The translations under genes and the position numbers were made by a program. Of a DNA stretch of 64,000 nucleotides, positions 22,759 to 34,479 are shown piece by piece; the stretch's first letter is position 1; every line of letters starts with the position of its first letter. The notes beneath the pieces were generated by a model. It worked only from the letters and a program-made list of their open reading frames with translations. It had not been told where the DNA came from and did no database searches. The DNA is taken from NCBI GenBank assembly GCA_020465985.1, contig JAANYP010004839.1, positions 338,651 through 402,650 on the forward strand, written 5' to 3'. Source of the stretch: Centrapalus pauciflorus. Taxonomy: Eukaryota; Streptophyta; Magnoliopsida; Asterales; Asteraceae.

Positions 22759-23846
22759 ATGCCGCCAAAGAGAGCCATGAACACCGCTGACATCGAACAA
22801 CAGGTCGCATAACGAGTGGCAGCCCCTATAGCCACCTATGAAACCAACAGAAATAGCACCGCAAACGGCGACGGAGGAGCTAGGTGCACCACAGGAGGGT
22901 CTGATTCAACCCAGAAAGGATGTAGAATAAAGGATTCTTAAGTTGTAAGCCTCGATACTTCAACGGAACAGGAGGTGCTGTCGGACTAGTTCACTGGTTC
23001 GAGACACTGGAGTTGGTGTTTGGTGTTAGTGGTTGCATCGAGGATGAAAAGGTCAAGTTCACCACCCACACTCTTCAAGACGACACCTTGACATGGTGGA
23101 ATTCTTATGCTCAATCGGTGGGAATTGATACAACTTACCAACTCGCTTGAACTGAGTTGAAGCAGATGATGACAAACGAGTACTGTCCTAGAAACGAACT
23201 AAAAAAGATGGAGTCAGAGTTCTGGAATCTGGGTATGAAAGGAACGGATGTAGTGGGGTACACCAACCGTTTTCACGAGTTGAGTCTGATGTGCCCACAG
23301 ATGGTCACTGTGGAATACAAGCGTATTGAGCGCTACATTTGGGGACACGCCCCCCAAATCCAAGGTAATGTCACCGCATCCAACCCAACTACTATTCAGA
23401 GTGCCTTTCGAATGGAAAATAACTTAATGGATTAAGTGGCCCAAAGGAACGAGGCTAAAGCTGGAGAAAACAAGAGGAAGTGGGAAGATAAATCAGGGAA
23501 AGGTTCGGGTTCAAAGTCCAAAAATCCTGAAACCATCAAAGCTTTTGTCGCCGGAACTGAGTCTAGGAAGGGCTATACCAACACTAAACCAAGGTGTAAC
23601 CGATGCACCTATCATCATGTAGGTCGCTGTCCAACCCCTTGCGAGAAATGTAAGAAGCTCGGTCATCTGACCCAAGACTGTAAGTTTAACACCAACGGAG
23701 GCAGCAGCGGCACGCAAAGGAGTTGCTTCAAATGTAGGAACACTGGACACTTTAAAAAGGATTGTCCAAGAAAGGGAACGGTGGTGGAGCTCATGGCAGA
23801 GCTTTTATATTGGGAGCAGGTGACGCTCGTCAAGATCCCAGGGTAG
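22759..23846 (+). pseudogene. Gyp3 gag
   Basis: The ATG at 22759 opens MPPKRAMNTADIEQQVA, chosen because it directly follows the spacer and starts the gag-like sequence. The core is readable across two frames: HWFETLELVFGVSGCIEDEKVKFTTH, then LKQMMTNEYCPRNELKKMESEFWNL, with the usual retrotransposon gag W and polar pattern. Three cysteine clusters follow: CNRCTYHHVGRC, CEKCKKLGHLTQDC and CFKCRNTGHFKKDC. A frameshift between 22900 and 23150 and stops near 22810, 22938, 23149 and 23433 destroy it. It shares the three-cluster layout with Gyp1 gag but little sequence. Confidence 0.88.
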
Positions 23847-23858
23847 TAACGGGCACAT

Positions 23859-25340
23859 ATGTATGCTTATGTGCTATTTGATACTGGGGCTGATAAAAGT
23901 TTTATATCTGCTAAGTTTAGTGAACAACTGAATGCCACTGTTTCCCCATTAGAAAATGCGTATGCCGTAGAGTTAGGGGACGGAAAATTGATTGAAGCAA
24001 ATAGTATAATTAAGGAGTGCACATTAAAATTGGCAGATCATCCCTTTAAGATAAACTTGATGCCTATTGAACTCGGAAGCTTCAATGTAGTTATCGCTAT
24101 GGATTGGTTGTCAGACAATCATGCCGAAATCTTATGTGGTAAGAAGGTCGTAAGAATACCACTTAAGAAAAATAAAGTACTCACAGTCCAAGGAGAAAGA
24201 AGGAATCGCCAGTTGAACGTCATCTCTGGTCTAAGGACACTGAAATTCCTTCGAAGAGGTTGTCAAGCAGTGTTAGTTCAACTAGTGGAAATGGAGTCAA
24301 AGGAGAAGCGACTTGAATCCCGGTAGTTCGTAACTACCGAAAAGTCTTTCCTAAAGACTTGTCTGGACTTCCACCAACTAGGCTAGTAGAATATCAGATT
24401 TACTTGGTGCTTGGAGCTGCACCTGTCGCGCGAGCACCCTACCGATTGGCACCGTCAGAGATGCAGGAATTATCGTATCAGTTACAAGAACTGTTGGACA
24501 AAGGATTCATTCGACCAAGCTCCTCACCTTGGGGAGCTCCGGTATTGTTTGTCAAGAAGAAGGACGGATCCTTTAGGATGTGCATCGATTATCGAGAGTT
24601 AAACAAGTTAACAATCAAAAAATGGTACCCTCTCCCCGGAATCGACGATTTATTCGATCAACTCCAAGGATCTAGTTTGTACTCTAAGATTGATCTGCGA
24701 TCTGTTTATCACCAAGTAAAAGTTCGGGAAGAAGATATGCCCAAGACAGCGTTCAGAACTCGTTATGGACATTACGAATTTCAGGTGATGCCATTTGGTT
24801 TGACCAACGCACCATCCGTATTCATGGATCTTATGAATCGAGTGTGTAAACCGTATTTGGACAAATTCAGAATAGTGTTCATAGACGATATCCTTATCTA
24901 TTCCAGAAATAAGGAGGAGCATGAGAAGCATCTAACGTTGATTTTGGAGCTTTTAGAGAAGGAACAGTTGTACGCCAAATTCTCTAAGTGTGAATTTTGG
25001 CTACGAGAAGTCAAATTCCTATGGCACGTGATCAATAGCCAAGGAATTCAGGTAGACCCATCAAAAATCGAGGCCATTAAGAAATGGGCAACTCCTACGA
25101 CTCCCACTGAAATCCGTCAGTTCTTAGGTCTTGCCGATTATTATAGGCGACTCATTGAAAACTTCTCGAAGATAGTTGGTTCTTTAACGAAATTGACTCG
25201 AAAGGACATAAAGTACAACTGGGGTGAAGATCAGGAAATGACATTCCTACTGTTGAAGCAAAGATTGTGTAGTGCACCTATTCTGTCCCTACCAGATGGA
25301 ACAGAAGATTTTGTTGTTTACTGCGATGCCTCACACAATG
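23859..25340 (+). pseudogene. Gyp3 pol part 1: protease and reverse transcriptase
   Basis: Protease: YVLFDTGADKSFIS and VVIAMDWL, ending in a stop at 24326. RT resumes after a frameshift: LSGLPPTRLVEYQI, YRLAPSEMQELSYQLQELLDKGF, SSPWGAPVLFVKKKDGSFRMCIDYRELNKLTI, KIDLRSVYHQVKV, FRTRYGHYEFQVMPFGLTNAP, an intact catalytic FIDDILIYS, CEFWLREVKFLWHVIN (no intron here, unlike Gyp1), FLGLADYYRRLI and the RNase H opening FVVYCDASHN, where Cop2 cuts in at 25341. RT from 24359 to the break is a single open frame, the best-preserved RT in the window. Confidence 0.93.
25336..25340. repeat. Target-site duplication of Cop2, left
   Basis: caatg before Cop2; caacg at 38434-38438 after it (one mismatch). The Gyp3 reading of the RNase H motif continues across the insertion. 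Confidence 0.75.
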
Positions 25341-25945
25341 TGTAAGGTCTGAACTTTACGGATCTATCTTGACGCGACACCTTCCAACGAGTGCGGAATC
25401 CTCGTTAGTGGCTTGACGGATATATCACGCACACCGGAACCCGGAGACTACCACGGTGATAGACGAACAACTTAGAACGCCCCGACACAATGATTCTCTC
25501 CTCACGAAACTCTCTGATTGCAATCAAGTTCGAGATCGCCTTCTGCTAATCGTCTGACAAATTTTGCAAATGTCTAATAATTAATCGAATTAACCCTTAA
25601 TTATACTGACACATTCGACTTTGTCTAGGACAACTTCGAATCTGGCCCAAGGCCTTATTCGAACTTGTCCTTCTAGACAAATTCGAATCTAGCTCAAATT
25701 CGAACCTCATCATTCAAACTTATGTTTGAACTTATGTTTTATCTTATGTTTGAATTTATCTTTGAACTTTATGTTTGAACTTCTTGTAATACATTACACC
25801 TAGTTTAAACGTACAAACAATCAATATCCAACATACATAATCCAACATATATCAAACATTTGTTAGTATCTAATATCAAGTAAATAGACTTACACAAAAT
25901 GCTATCTAAACTTAGACTGCTATCGTCACACAGTATGTACTAACA
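25341..25945 (-). repeat. Cop2 3' LTR
   Basis: Plus-strand text starts TGTAAGGTCTGAAC and ends atgtactaaca. It contains five TTCGAA/TTCGAC sites, two of which form the arms of a long inverted repeat centred on ggcccaaggcc (25648-25658). Confidence 0.92.
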
Positions 25946-25957
25946 GGCTCCACCTTG
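25946..25957 (-). promoter_or_regulatory. Polypurine tract of Cop2
   Basis: ggctccaccttg on the plus strand, CAAGGTGGAGCC on the minus strand, abutting the 3' LTR. Confidence 0.7.
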
Positions 25958-26048
25958 ACGATAGCTTCTAACTTTTTACATTTTGTCTAACTACTTGAAC
26001 CATATAGAGTACTACCTGCATATAAACCTATATCTATACAAACTGTAA

Positions 26049-28935
26049 CTATCTTCTGGACTTCTTAGCTTCAGATCTCCATCCTTCGTGAAAGAAGATA
26101 GGATGATCGTGTAGCTTCTTTAGGTCGTCCTTGGATAGGTTTATTAGATGTAATGGATCATACACTCGCCAAATAACTTTTCCTTGAGTATCTTCCATCA
26201 CGGCTTCAGCAGTATCACTATCTACATACCACCAGTTCATGTTACTTAGAACATCTTGTGGCATCGACTTCATAGGCATCTTCTTCAAACACTTTACAGG
26301 CTTGTACACCATTCTAGCCCATGGCCTACCTGTATGTGGATCAATCCTTGTCTCATCTTCCACTCTCTTTCTCGTCCTTGGCTTGAGTCTTTCAAATTTT
26401 CCAGATCGGCCCTCCTTTCTAATAATCTTGGCTATAACCTCAGCATAAGGATCCTCACCGATATTGATTAACTCTTTCCACGCTAACTCCTTTACTTCTA
26501 CCTTCGACAATGTATTAAATACTGTGAGCGTCTGCCTAAGGTATTGAAGTCCATCTCTTCTTTTCAGTATGAATAGCTACAGTTCTCTGTCGAAGAACCA
26601 ACTTATAATTCCACCTGATAGATTCTCGAAGCCCGGTACTCTCATTTTTCTTTTCATCTTAGGCTCTGCTCTCTTCTCTTCCTTTTGGAACCATAGATTT
26701 AACAGTTCAGCCCTAGATGGTTCTCTCTCAGCTTCCTCTAGTTCAGAGTCTTCTACTGAGACCAACTTGATCTCGCTGATATCAATCACATTGTGCTCAT
26801 TCAATATGTATAACTCTGTGATAGGCTATGAATTTACGATCACTTCATCAACATTATCGTCTTCATCTTCTATCACTTCATCATCTGCTTTCCAGTCTAC
26901 TATGTCCTCTGGCACAAACTCTCCTTCCTCCAACTCTTCAATATCATCTTCAAAATCGAATTCCATCTCTTCTTCTTCAATATCAATTAGAGCGTCAATC
27001 ATCTCGCTCTCAATGGCCATTGAAGAACTAGCCTCACCTCCTTCAACTCCTGACTGACTAGGCTCCCCCTGAACTTCAGCATGCTGAGCAGAAGAAAAAT
27101 CTACTTGCTCACTATCTTTTCATGCATCGGGATCATTACCATCGTCATCTTCTCTTCTCTTCTCTTAAGCATCTCTGCAGCTGGTCTCCCCCTAAGCCTG
27201 AAGATTTTTCATTAGCTGCTCGAGGAGGGACTTCATGGTTCTGATCTCAGCAGCTTGATCAGCGACAAATGTCTTCAATTCAATGTTTTCGTGATCAATC
27301 TTTGCATTATGCTCTTGAAGCTCGCTGACTGCTTTTGTGAGTTGGACTGTCTGGAAATCGACTTTGCTTCTAAGCTCTGAGAAACACTGATTTTCTATGT
27401 AGGTGGATGATGTGGATGGAACAGGTGTGATTGGTGACGGCGTGATTGATGGTGGAACAGATGGTTGAGCGGATGGAATCTCAGGCTCTGAAGCAGAAGC
27501 AGACGAAGCTCCCTGCATAACCATGTGCCTTTTGGCCCTTTGCCTAGGCATTAAAGGAGTAGTATCTTCAGCCTCAAAATCAGAGTCATATTCATCTGAA
27601 TCTCTGGCTGCTCTCTTTTCTGCCTCTCTGTCACTTACCACAATTCTGGATCCATATCTACCTATTCTGACAGCCAGATCAACCATCTCTACTGCTGCTG
27701 CTTCAACCTCTATCTCTTCAGCTTATTCTGATGACGACTCAGAGGTGGTGACTGCTTGACCCTCTACCTCTGGCTGATATTCATATTCATCTATGTCGCG
27801 CATAAGATCATCAAAACTAGCTGGAGGCTCTAACATTGTATCAATGAGCTCAGCCGTAATCTCTTCTTGTGCCTGAGTCCCTTGAGCCCAGATTTCCTCC
27901 AGAGTTTCCACTCGAGGATCAAAAAACTGGTGTCACACCAGAAGGACCCGCAACGTCCGATGACGGACCTGCTTGCATTGACTCTTGTACCCTACTGGAG
28001 CTTGGCCTTGAAGCCTGAGTAGATCTATCTTGAGCTCTTGGCCTCCTTCTTTGTTGTGCTGGAGGGCTTTGCTGTTGTTGTTGCTGCTGTGGCCGTACTT
28101 GCTGTGGCTGCGGCCCTTCACCAGCCCAATTCTCACCCTCTGGGGCTTCAAAATCGGGATTTACCACGGCACCAAAAAGAGGTGCAACCAGTGGTCTAAC
28201 CACGTCTGCCCTTCAGGCGTTATGTATTTGACAATCTGCAAAAATTCACTTATCAATCCCTGCCACACTCTGAATATCCTCTAGCTGCGGCAAGTTGGGC
28301 AAAAAGTGTCGAATCATCATCATTACGAACCGCGGATACATCAGAAACCATTCCCGCGCTGGAGTAGTTATTTGATGAACAAACTCCGCAAAGAACATCT
28401 CGGAGTTGTGGAACTTCTTATTATACACGAATGCAATAATCGATGACTGCATCTTTGACACGATATAATCAAAACCGACCTTCTTAGGTGCAAAACACAC
28501 CATTATGGAATGTGCCAAGTACCTCCATTTGCCTATTAGACCACTCTTCATATATGAGGCTTTGGCTATATCCAGTCCATACCCCATTCGTAAAAAGGCT
28601 GCTTGCCTTACTTCGAATGTGAAGTCAATTGGCCCAGCTTCCTGTTCTACCGTTCCAAGCTCCAACACTCTACGTAACATATCGGCAGAAAACACTAATG
28701 GCTACCCGCCAACTCTTGTCCTGAACACCGTCAGCGTCACTGTACAATCGACTTGCAGGTGATCCCAAAACTGTCTAACATATGGTAGTACCATTTGCAC
28801 ATTGTGCGATAGTGCATATGAAACCCTTGAGTTTGCCAAAAAGTCCACCATCGGCCTAAATGCCTGAGCTTCAGGAAGCTCCCGGTCTGGCGATACTACC
28901 ATATTATGTTTTTGAAAGAAAGCCCTTTGCTCCAT
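26049..28935 (-). pseudogene. Cop2 ORF3, large unknown protein after pol
   Basis: About 960 codons from the ATG at 28935 (MEQRAFFQKHNM), broken by about nine stops and two or three frameshifts. From 27911 to 26049 one frame runs throughout, interrupted only by stops. Regions in order: an N-terminal domain (28935-28246) with FLANSRVSYALSHN, RQFWDHLQV, GKWRYLAHSIMVCFAPKK and WFLMYPRFV; a Q/P-rich tract (27919-28203); an acidic and S/P-rich part; a likely coiled coil (27200-27370: LRSKVDFQTVQLTKAVSELQ...); a very acidic tract (26826-27020); and a C-terminal domain (26510-26049) with MPQDVLSNMNWWYVDSDT and WRVYDPLHLINLSKDDLKKLHD. Cop3 has a divergent homologue at the same place (47675-50189), and Cop1 keeps the C-terminal domain (42996-43337). 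This is the position of env-like ORFs in Sireviruses, but I see no signal peptide or membrane span, so I do not call it env. Confidence 0.85.
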
Positions 28936-31001
28936 ATCTGCACAGTAAACAGTAACATATATTAGACATGAATAATAAAAATGAAACTCGATTAAATCCA
29001 AATTTGTTTTATTTTGAACTTATGTAAGTCCAAAATCCAACACATATAAATTTCTACAAGTTTGACGTTAAAATTTATTCAAGCATTTCGATTTTAATAA
29101 TAAACTCGAATGACATGTTTGAATTTGACTTGAATTCGAGTTTGCTACAGACAAATTCAAACTAGATGAACAAAATCGAATTCGGTCACTTTCAAACACA
29201 AATCCATGATTTAAACCCCGTTAGACTTAGAAAATAGCATTGACTAGTCCTAGAAGGTTCTAATCGAAGATATATGTCACTTATTTGTGGTTTCACTGGT
29301 TAAAATTTGTGATTTTGAATCACAAAGTTCAAAACCCTTAAAACCTCAAAATTAGTCGATTTTTGCTAAAATTGAGTCCTAAACTACCTTAATCTTGTAT
29401 TATAATGATGTTTATACCTAGATTTGGCTGTAAAATCGAACACACGTGAACAAAACTTCGAAAAATAGTGAAAGATTCGAATCGGTAAACTCGAATAACA
29501 AGTTCGAAATCGCACACAGGTAAGTTCGAAAAGCTAAACTCGAATGTAGGTGACGATGAATGTTCACTGTTGACCTATATATACTAACCACCTTCAAACT
29601 TGCATTAAATTCGAAATTACTGGCAGATCCGAATGTCAATTCGACTTTGTCTGAAATTCGAATTTAAATGAAAATTTTGAAAATCTTTAAATAAAATTCA
29701 ACTTTTTCAACTTTTCCAACTTTTTCAACTTTTTCGTGTAACGGAACAAACTATGCAAAATTTATCAGTAAGCAAAAGATTTTAACGGAATGTTTGTTCA
29801 TTCAACTAAAAATGCATCCTTAGTAACTTTGACCTTTTTCCTAAATAAAATATAATAAAATAAAATGAATTAAAATAAAATAAAATAAAGTAAAATAAAA
29901 TAAAGTAAAATTTTGAACAAAATTTAAACTTAAACTAATCTACATACTTTTAAATTTACATTCTATACTAAAAGAATATTTTTGGCAAGAAAGCCACAGA
30001 AAGGTTCAATCAGATAGCGGTGTCAAATATGTACTTTCAGTATCTTACTTGCACACTTAGGAATTTTGATTCCTTTGATTATTTGTCGTGACACACATTT
30101 CTAGACGATTGTTGGTATTATTTTCCCTTTAAATATTTTTACACTTTGGAATATCCATTGGCCTTTTTATTTATCAAGAAATTTCCTTACGTGACTCATA
30201 CTTAGACATACTTTTATGATCAAGACATACACACAATGATTATAACTTTTTGGTATTGCAAATTTTCTTTAAAAGGCAAACGTCGGACACAGTTCTGTAT
30301 TTACATACAACAGAGTGTCTGAGTTTGTCTTAAAGTCTATTTTAAAGTTAGCAAGACAGCGGTGACAAGTCTGTACCGACGTACAACAAAGCGACTTATC
30401 TTGCTAACTCGAGTCAAACCAGAGGCAACAGGTCTGTACTTACGTACAACAGAATTACTTGTTTTGACTCTTAATTCAGTATCATGATTTTTCTATTCTT
30501 TTCTTTTCATTAAGATGTATCTGATGTTGCTGTACATCCCCCAGAAAATTTGCATACCTCATTTAGAATCAATGTCTGTATGTCTCTAGCATAAAAATTA
30601 AGACCATTTGGTCATACATCTAAGTTAGTGACACGTCTGACTTTTTCTTGAATATTTTATTAGCCTTGAGACTCCCTTTGCGTATTTTTCCTACCAATAC
30701 ATCAAACTAGATAATGTATCTCACTTAGAGTTTTAGTTGGATTATGTGTGAAAGCATAACACTTAGAGATTGTATCGACTGTGCTAATTTTCGTCACTTT
30801 GAATCTATGTATCTAAGACATAACTCATTTTCTTTTTATGGTTTTCTCTTCTTTTCTTTTTTTGATTTTCATAAATAAGAGTAAGAAAATAAACTAACCT
30901 ACTAACTTACTATAAAGGAAAAGCAATTCTACTAAGCTATTGACTTATTATAAAAAGAAAGAAATTCTATTGCTATAAAAAGAAATTCTACTAAGGTCAA
31001 G
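28936..31001 (-). other. Non-coding spacer between pol and ORF3 of Cop2
   Basis: Contains TTCGAA/CTCGAA clusters (29050-29190, 29430-29660), a TAAAATAAAA/TAAAG-rich stretch (29840-29915) and three consecutive hairpins (30278-30470). Just upstream of the ORF3 ATG the minus strand reads tttactgtgcag (ending at 28938), which looks like a 3' splice site. No ORF of substance on either strand. Confidence 0.8.
30278..30470. repeat. Three consecutive imperfect hairpins
   Basis: Unit 1 30278-30325, unit 2 30346-30409, unit 3 30411-30470. Each has the apical core TCTGTAnnnnnTACA with a following ACA or ATACAACA. The outer arms differ between units yet pair within each: GTCGGACAC/GTGTCTGA, AGTTAGCAAGA/TCTTGCTAACT (11 bp perfect) and GAGTCAAA/TTTTGACTC. 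Confidence 0.85.
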
Positions 31002-34000
31002 TTACTCTGGATTACGCATTCCGTTTAGTTGAACTAACAAGTCAAAACATGACTTATCAAAAGCTTTGGTAAATAAATCTGCATTATTATCCTCCGTTGC
31101 TACTTTTACCAGATTAATTATATTCTTTTCAGCACAATCACGTATAAAGTGGTGTCTTATGTCTATGTGCTTGGTTTTACTGTGTTTAACTAGATTATTG
31201 GTTATTGCAAAAGTTGACTGGTTAGCTATACTAATAGGAGTATGAGTATAACTCAAACCGTAATCCCGCAATTGTCGTTGTATCTACATAACATGTGAAC
31301 AGGAACTACAAGCAGCAACATATTCGGCCTCACACGTTGATACGGCTACCGAAGTCTGTTTCTTGCATTGCCAGGAAACGAGCCTCCCTCCAAGGAACTG
31401 ACAACCTCCAGTTATTGACTTGCGATTCAAGCTGCATGCTCCATAGTCTGAATCTGTGAAAGCTTCCAATTCCAGATCACCATCCGCGTGATACCAAAGT
31501 CCCAGCTTCGGTTTCGACTTGAGGAGTCTCAGAATCCGATTCACAGCTTTCATGTGCATCTCTTTTGGATTAGCTTGAAACCTAGCACAAATACACACAA
31601 CAAACATTATGTCAGGTCTAGAAGTAGTTAAATACATAAGTGACCCAATCATGACCCGATATAACGTCGGATCCACATCGGTATCACTTTCTGTACCCCG
31701 TCCGAGATTATGATTCACTTGAATCAGCGTGCTGAAGTGAGCTGTCAGCTTGGTTCCTTCCATCCCGAAGCGCTCTAGAATGTCATAGAGATACTTCGTC
31801 TGATGAATAAACATGCCCTCCTTCCTCTGTTCGACTTTCAAACCCAGAAAGAAGTTTAACTCACCCATCGCACTCATCTCAAACTTAGACTTCATCACCG
31901 TTTCAAAGTCTGTGCACATCTGCTCGTCTGATGACCCGGAAATGATATCATCGACGTACACTTGTACCAAGAAGAATTGTTCACCTTTTCTTTTCACAAA
32001 CAGTGTACTATCTATTCTTCCTCTTTCAAACCCGTTGTCTAAAATATGATTAGATAGTGTCTCGTACCACTTCTTGGTGCTTGATGTAGGCCATACAAAG
32101 CCTTATCTAACCGTTACACTCTGTCTGGATATTTCAGATCTGTAAACCCGGGCGGCTGTTCCACATACACCAGTTCCTTCACCTTCCCATAGAGAAAAGC
32201 ACTCTTTACGTCAAGTTGATAAACCTTAAAACCTTTGAAGGAAGCGAATGCTAGAAACAAACGGAATGCTTCAAGCCTTGCCACTGGCACGAACACTTCA
32301 TTGTAATCGATTCCTTCCTCTTGGTTGAAACCCTTTACCACAAGCCTTCCTTTGTTGCGAGTCACACTACACCGATCATCTCTCTTGCACATGAAAACCC
32401 ACTTGGTTCCTATTTTTAAGGTCTCCTCGAGGTAACGGAACTAACTCCCACACTTCATGTTTCCAAAACTGTGACAGTTATTCCTGCATCGCTTCAACCC
32501 AAGAGTTGTCTTTTAGTGCCATTTGCACATTCTTCGGCTCTACTTACGAAATGAAACATGACTGTTGGCAAGTATGAAAGGCCTCGGACTCATTGATCAT
32601 CGACAACAACACTGTGTTGTTCTTCAAACTACTCCTAGTCCTCACACCAGCATTAGGATTTCCTATGATTCTCTCAACAGGATGATCCTTATTAATTCTC
32701 GATGTTTCTATCTCGTCAACCCTAAGATTATCTCCCAAATTTGATGCTATCTCTCCTAATGGCGGAACGACCTCAGACTGTACATTTTCTTCCTCATGGA
32801 CACTGTCTTCAGAGTTAGAGTGTGTTGTCTAATTTTCGTTTGTAGGAATTTTAGAATCATTTTCTGCTTGAGATCTATCTTCACTTGTTGTAGGCTCGGA
32901 TGTTGATGGAAAGGTGGTCCACGGAAAACTTTCACCCTCGTCATTCAGATTTAATGACGACAAGTCCTGTCCGATTGTACCTGCATTTCCATCCAAAGGA
33001 ATGTTAAATGATTCAAACAATTTGTTATAATCAAAAATCCATTCCGGACCAGTTTGGGGTTCATGTGTATAACTTGTTACAACAATGTTATACACAATCT
33101 CTACTGTACCATTTGACTTGTTAAAAACCCGTTTGTTTGGTGAGTTCGGCACATAACCTAAGAAGTATCCTTCGTCAGTCTTTTCACCAAACTTAGGTTG
33201 ATGTTTTGTTTTCATTAACTTACATGGTACCCCAAATGGTTCGAAGCCAGTAAATTTGGTGGCCTTTTATTCAACATTTCATAACAAGTTTTGTTCAATG
33301 ATTTGAAAGTAAGGACCCTGTTTAAAACATGACACACAGTATTCACTGCCTCCCCCAAAACATGGTAGGAAGCTTTGAATCCGAGAGCATGGTCCTTGCT
33401 GCCTCAATCAAAGTCCTGTTTTTCCGTTCGGCCACCCCATTTTGTTGAGGCTCATATGGTGCACTAAATTGATGCAATATGCCCTTTGATAGGCAATTAA
33501 CACCAATAACCGTGTTTTTAAATTCCTTTCCATTATCACTCCTGATATGTTTTACCTTGAATCCGTAAGAGTTTTCCACTTTGTCTAAGAACCTGATTAG
33601 CTTGGCAGCTGTCTCGTCCTTTGTACCTAAAAAGAAAACCCAAGAAAATCGTGAGTAATAATCAGTATTAACCAAACAATACCAACTACCACCTATGCTC
33701 CATTTGTTGATAGGTCCGAACAGATCCATATGCAACAAATCGAATGTGGCAGCTATTGATATCTGAGTCTTGGACTTGTGTGTCGTCTTTTGTTGTTTTC
33801 CTTTCTTGCACGGTAGGCACTTGTCCTCGAATTGAAAACTCTTCATCGGGACACCTTGCAGCAATCCATTTTTAGTAATGTAATTCATTTTTATCAGGTG
33901 CAAGTGTGCCATGCGTCTGTGCCATAAAACTGATTCCGTCTCTGAAGCTTTAGATAGTAGACAGATTGGTCTCATCAAAGATTCCAGCTTGTTCATGTCT

Positions 34001-34367
34001 AGCATGTATAGGTCATTCTTCCTTGGAGCCCTCATCAGTATCCACTCTTCAGGTACTTTGAATCCCGGCTTCAGCACTAACGCCTTAGTATCAGTGAAAA
34101 GTACTGAGTTCTTCTTATCATAGATTTGAGATACACTAATGAGATTGTGAACCAGTTTATCAACATGATAAACTTGATCCAGTTTGATAGTCCCATTAGT
34201 GACCACTCCAGTACCGGTGATATTCCCTCCCTTATTACCAGCGAACGATACAAATTCCCTATTCTCTCCCTTAAAGTCTGCGAGTAGACTTTTTCCCCTG
34301 TCATGTGTCTGGAGCAACCACTGTCGACGAACCACTTGTTGTTTGTACCTGTAGTTATCTCCAGCAC
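31002..34367 (-). pseudogene. Cop2 pol: protease, integrase, RT, RNase H
   Basis: Minus strand, 5' to 3'. Protease WFVDSGCSRHMTG near 34330. Pre-integrase LVHNLISVSQIYD. Integrase zinc finger WHRRMAHLHLIK...CLPCKKGKQ, core HMDLFGP, IRSDNGKEF and NGVAERKNRTLIEAART. Integrase C-terminal region to about 32600. RT GRLVVKGFNQEEGIDYNEVFVPVARLEA, DVKSAFLYGKV, and an intact catalytic YVDDIISGS (31930-31960). RNase H FTDSDYGACSLNRKSITGG and CEAEYVAACS, then SKTKHIDIRHHFIRD, NADLFTKA and a stop at 31002. A frameshift near 34330, breaks near 33220-33340, 32400-32540 and 32000-32110, and a stop near 31275 disable it. Most blocks between the breaks are open. Confidence 0.92.
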
Positions 34368-34479
34368 ATGAAAGAAAGGAGGTTAGTTATCACGGGGAAC
34401 CGAAGCCATTACTGACTTGGTAATACCATTCTTGTTCACATACTTAAACTCTTTCAAATACCCATCTCTCCTTTCAGGT

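Noticed and set aside
26569..27057. Serine-rich 162-codon ORF on the plus strand
   Set aside because: It is the reverse complement of the acidic part of Cop2 ORF3; the opposite frame has homology and fits the element.
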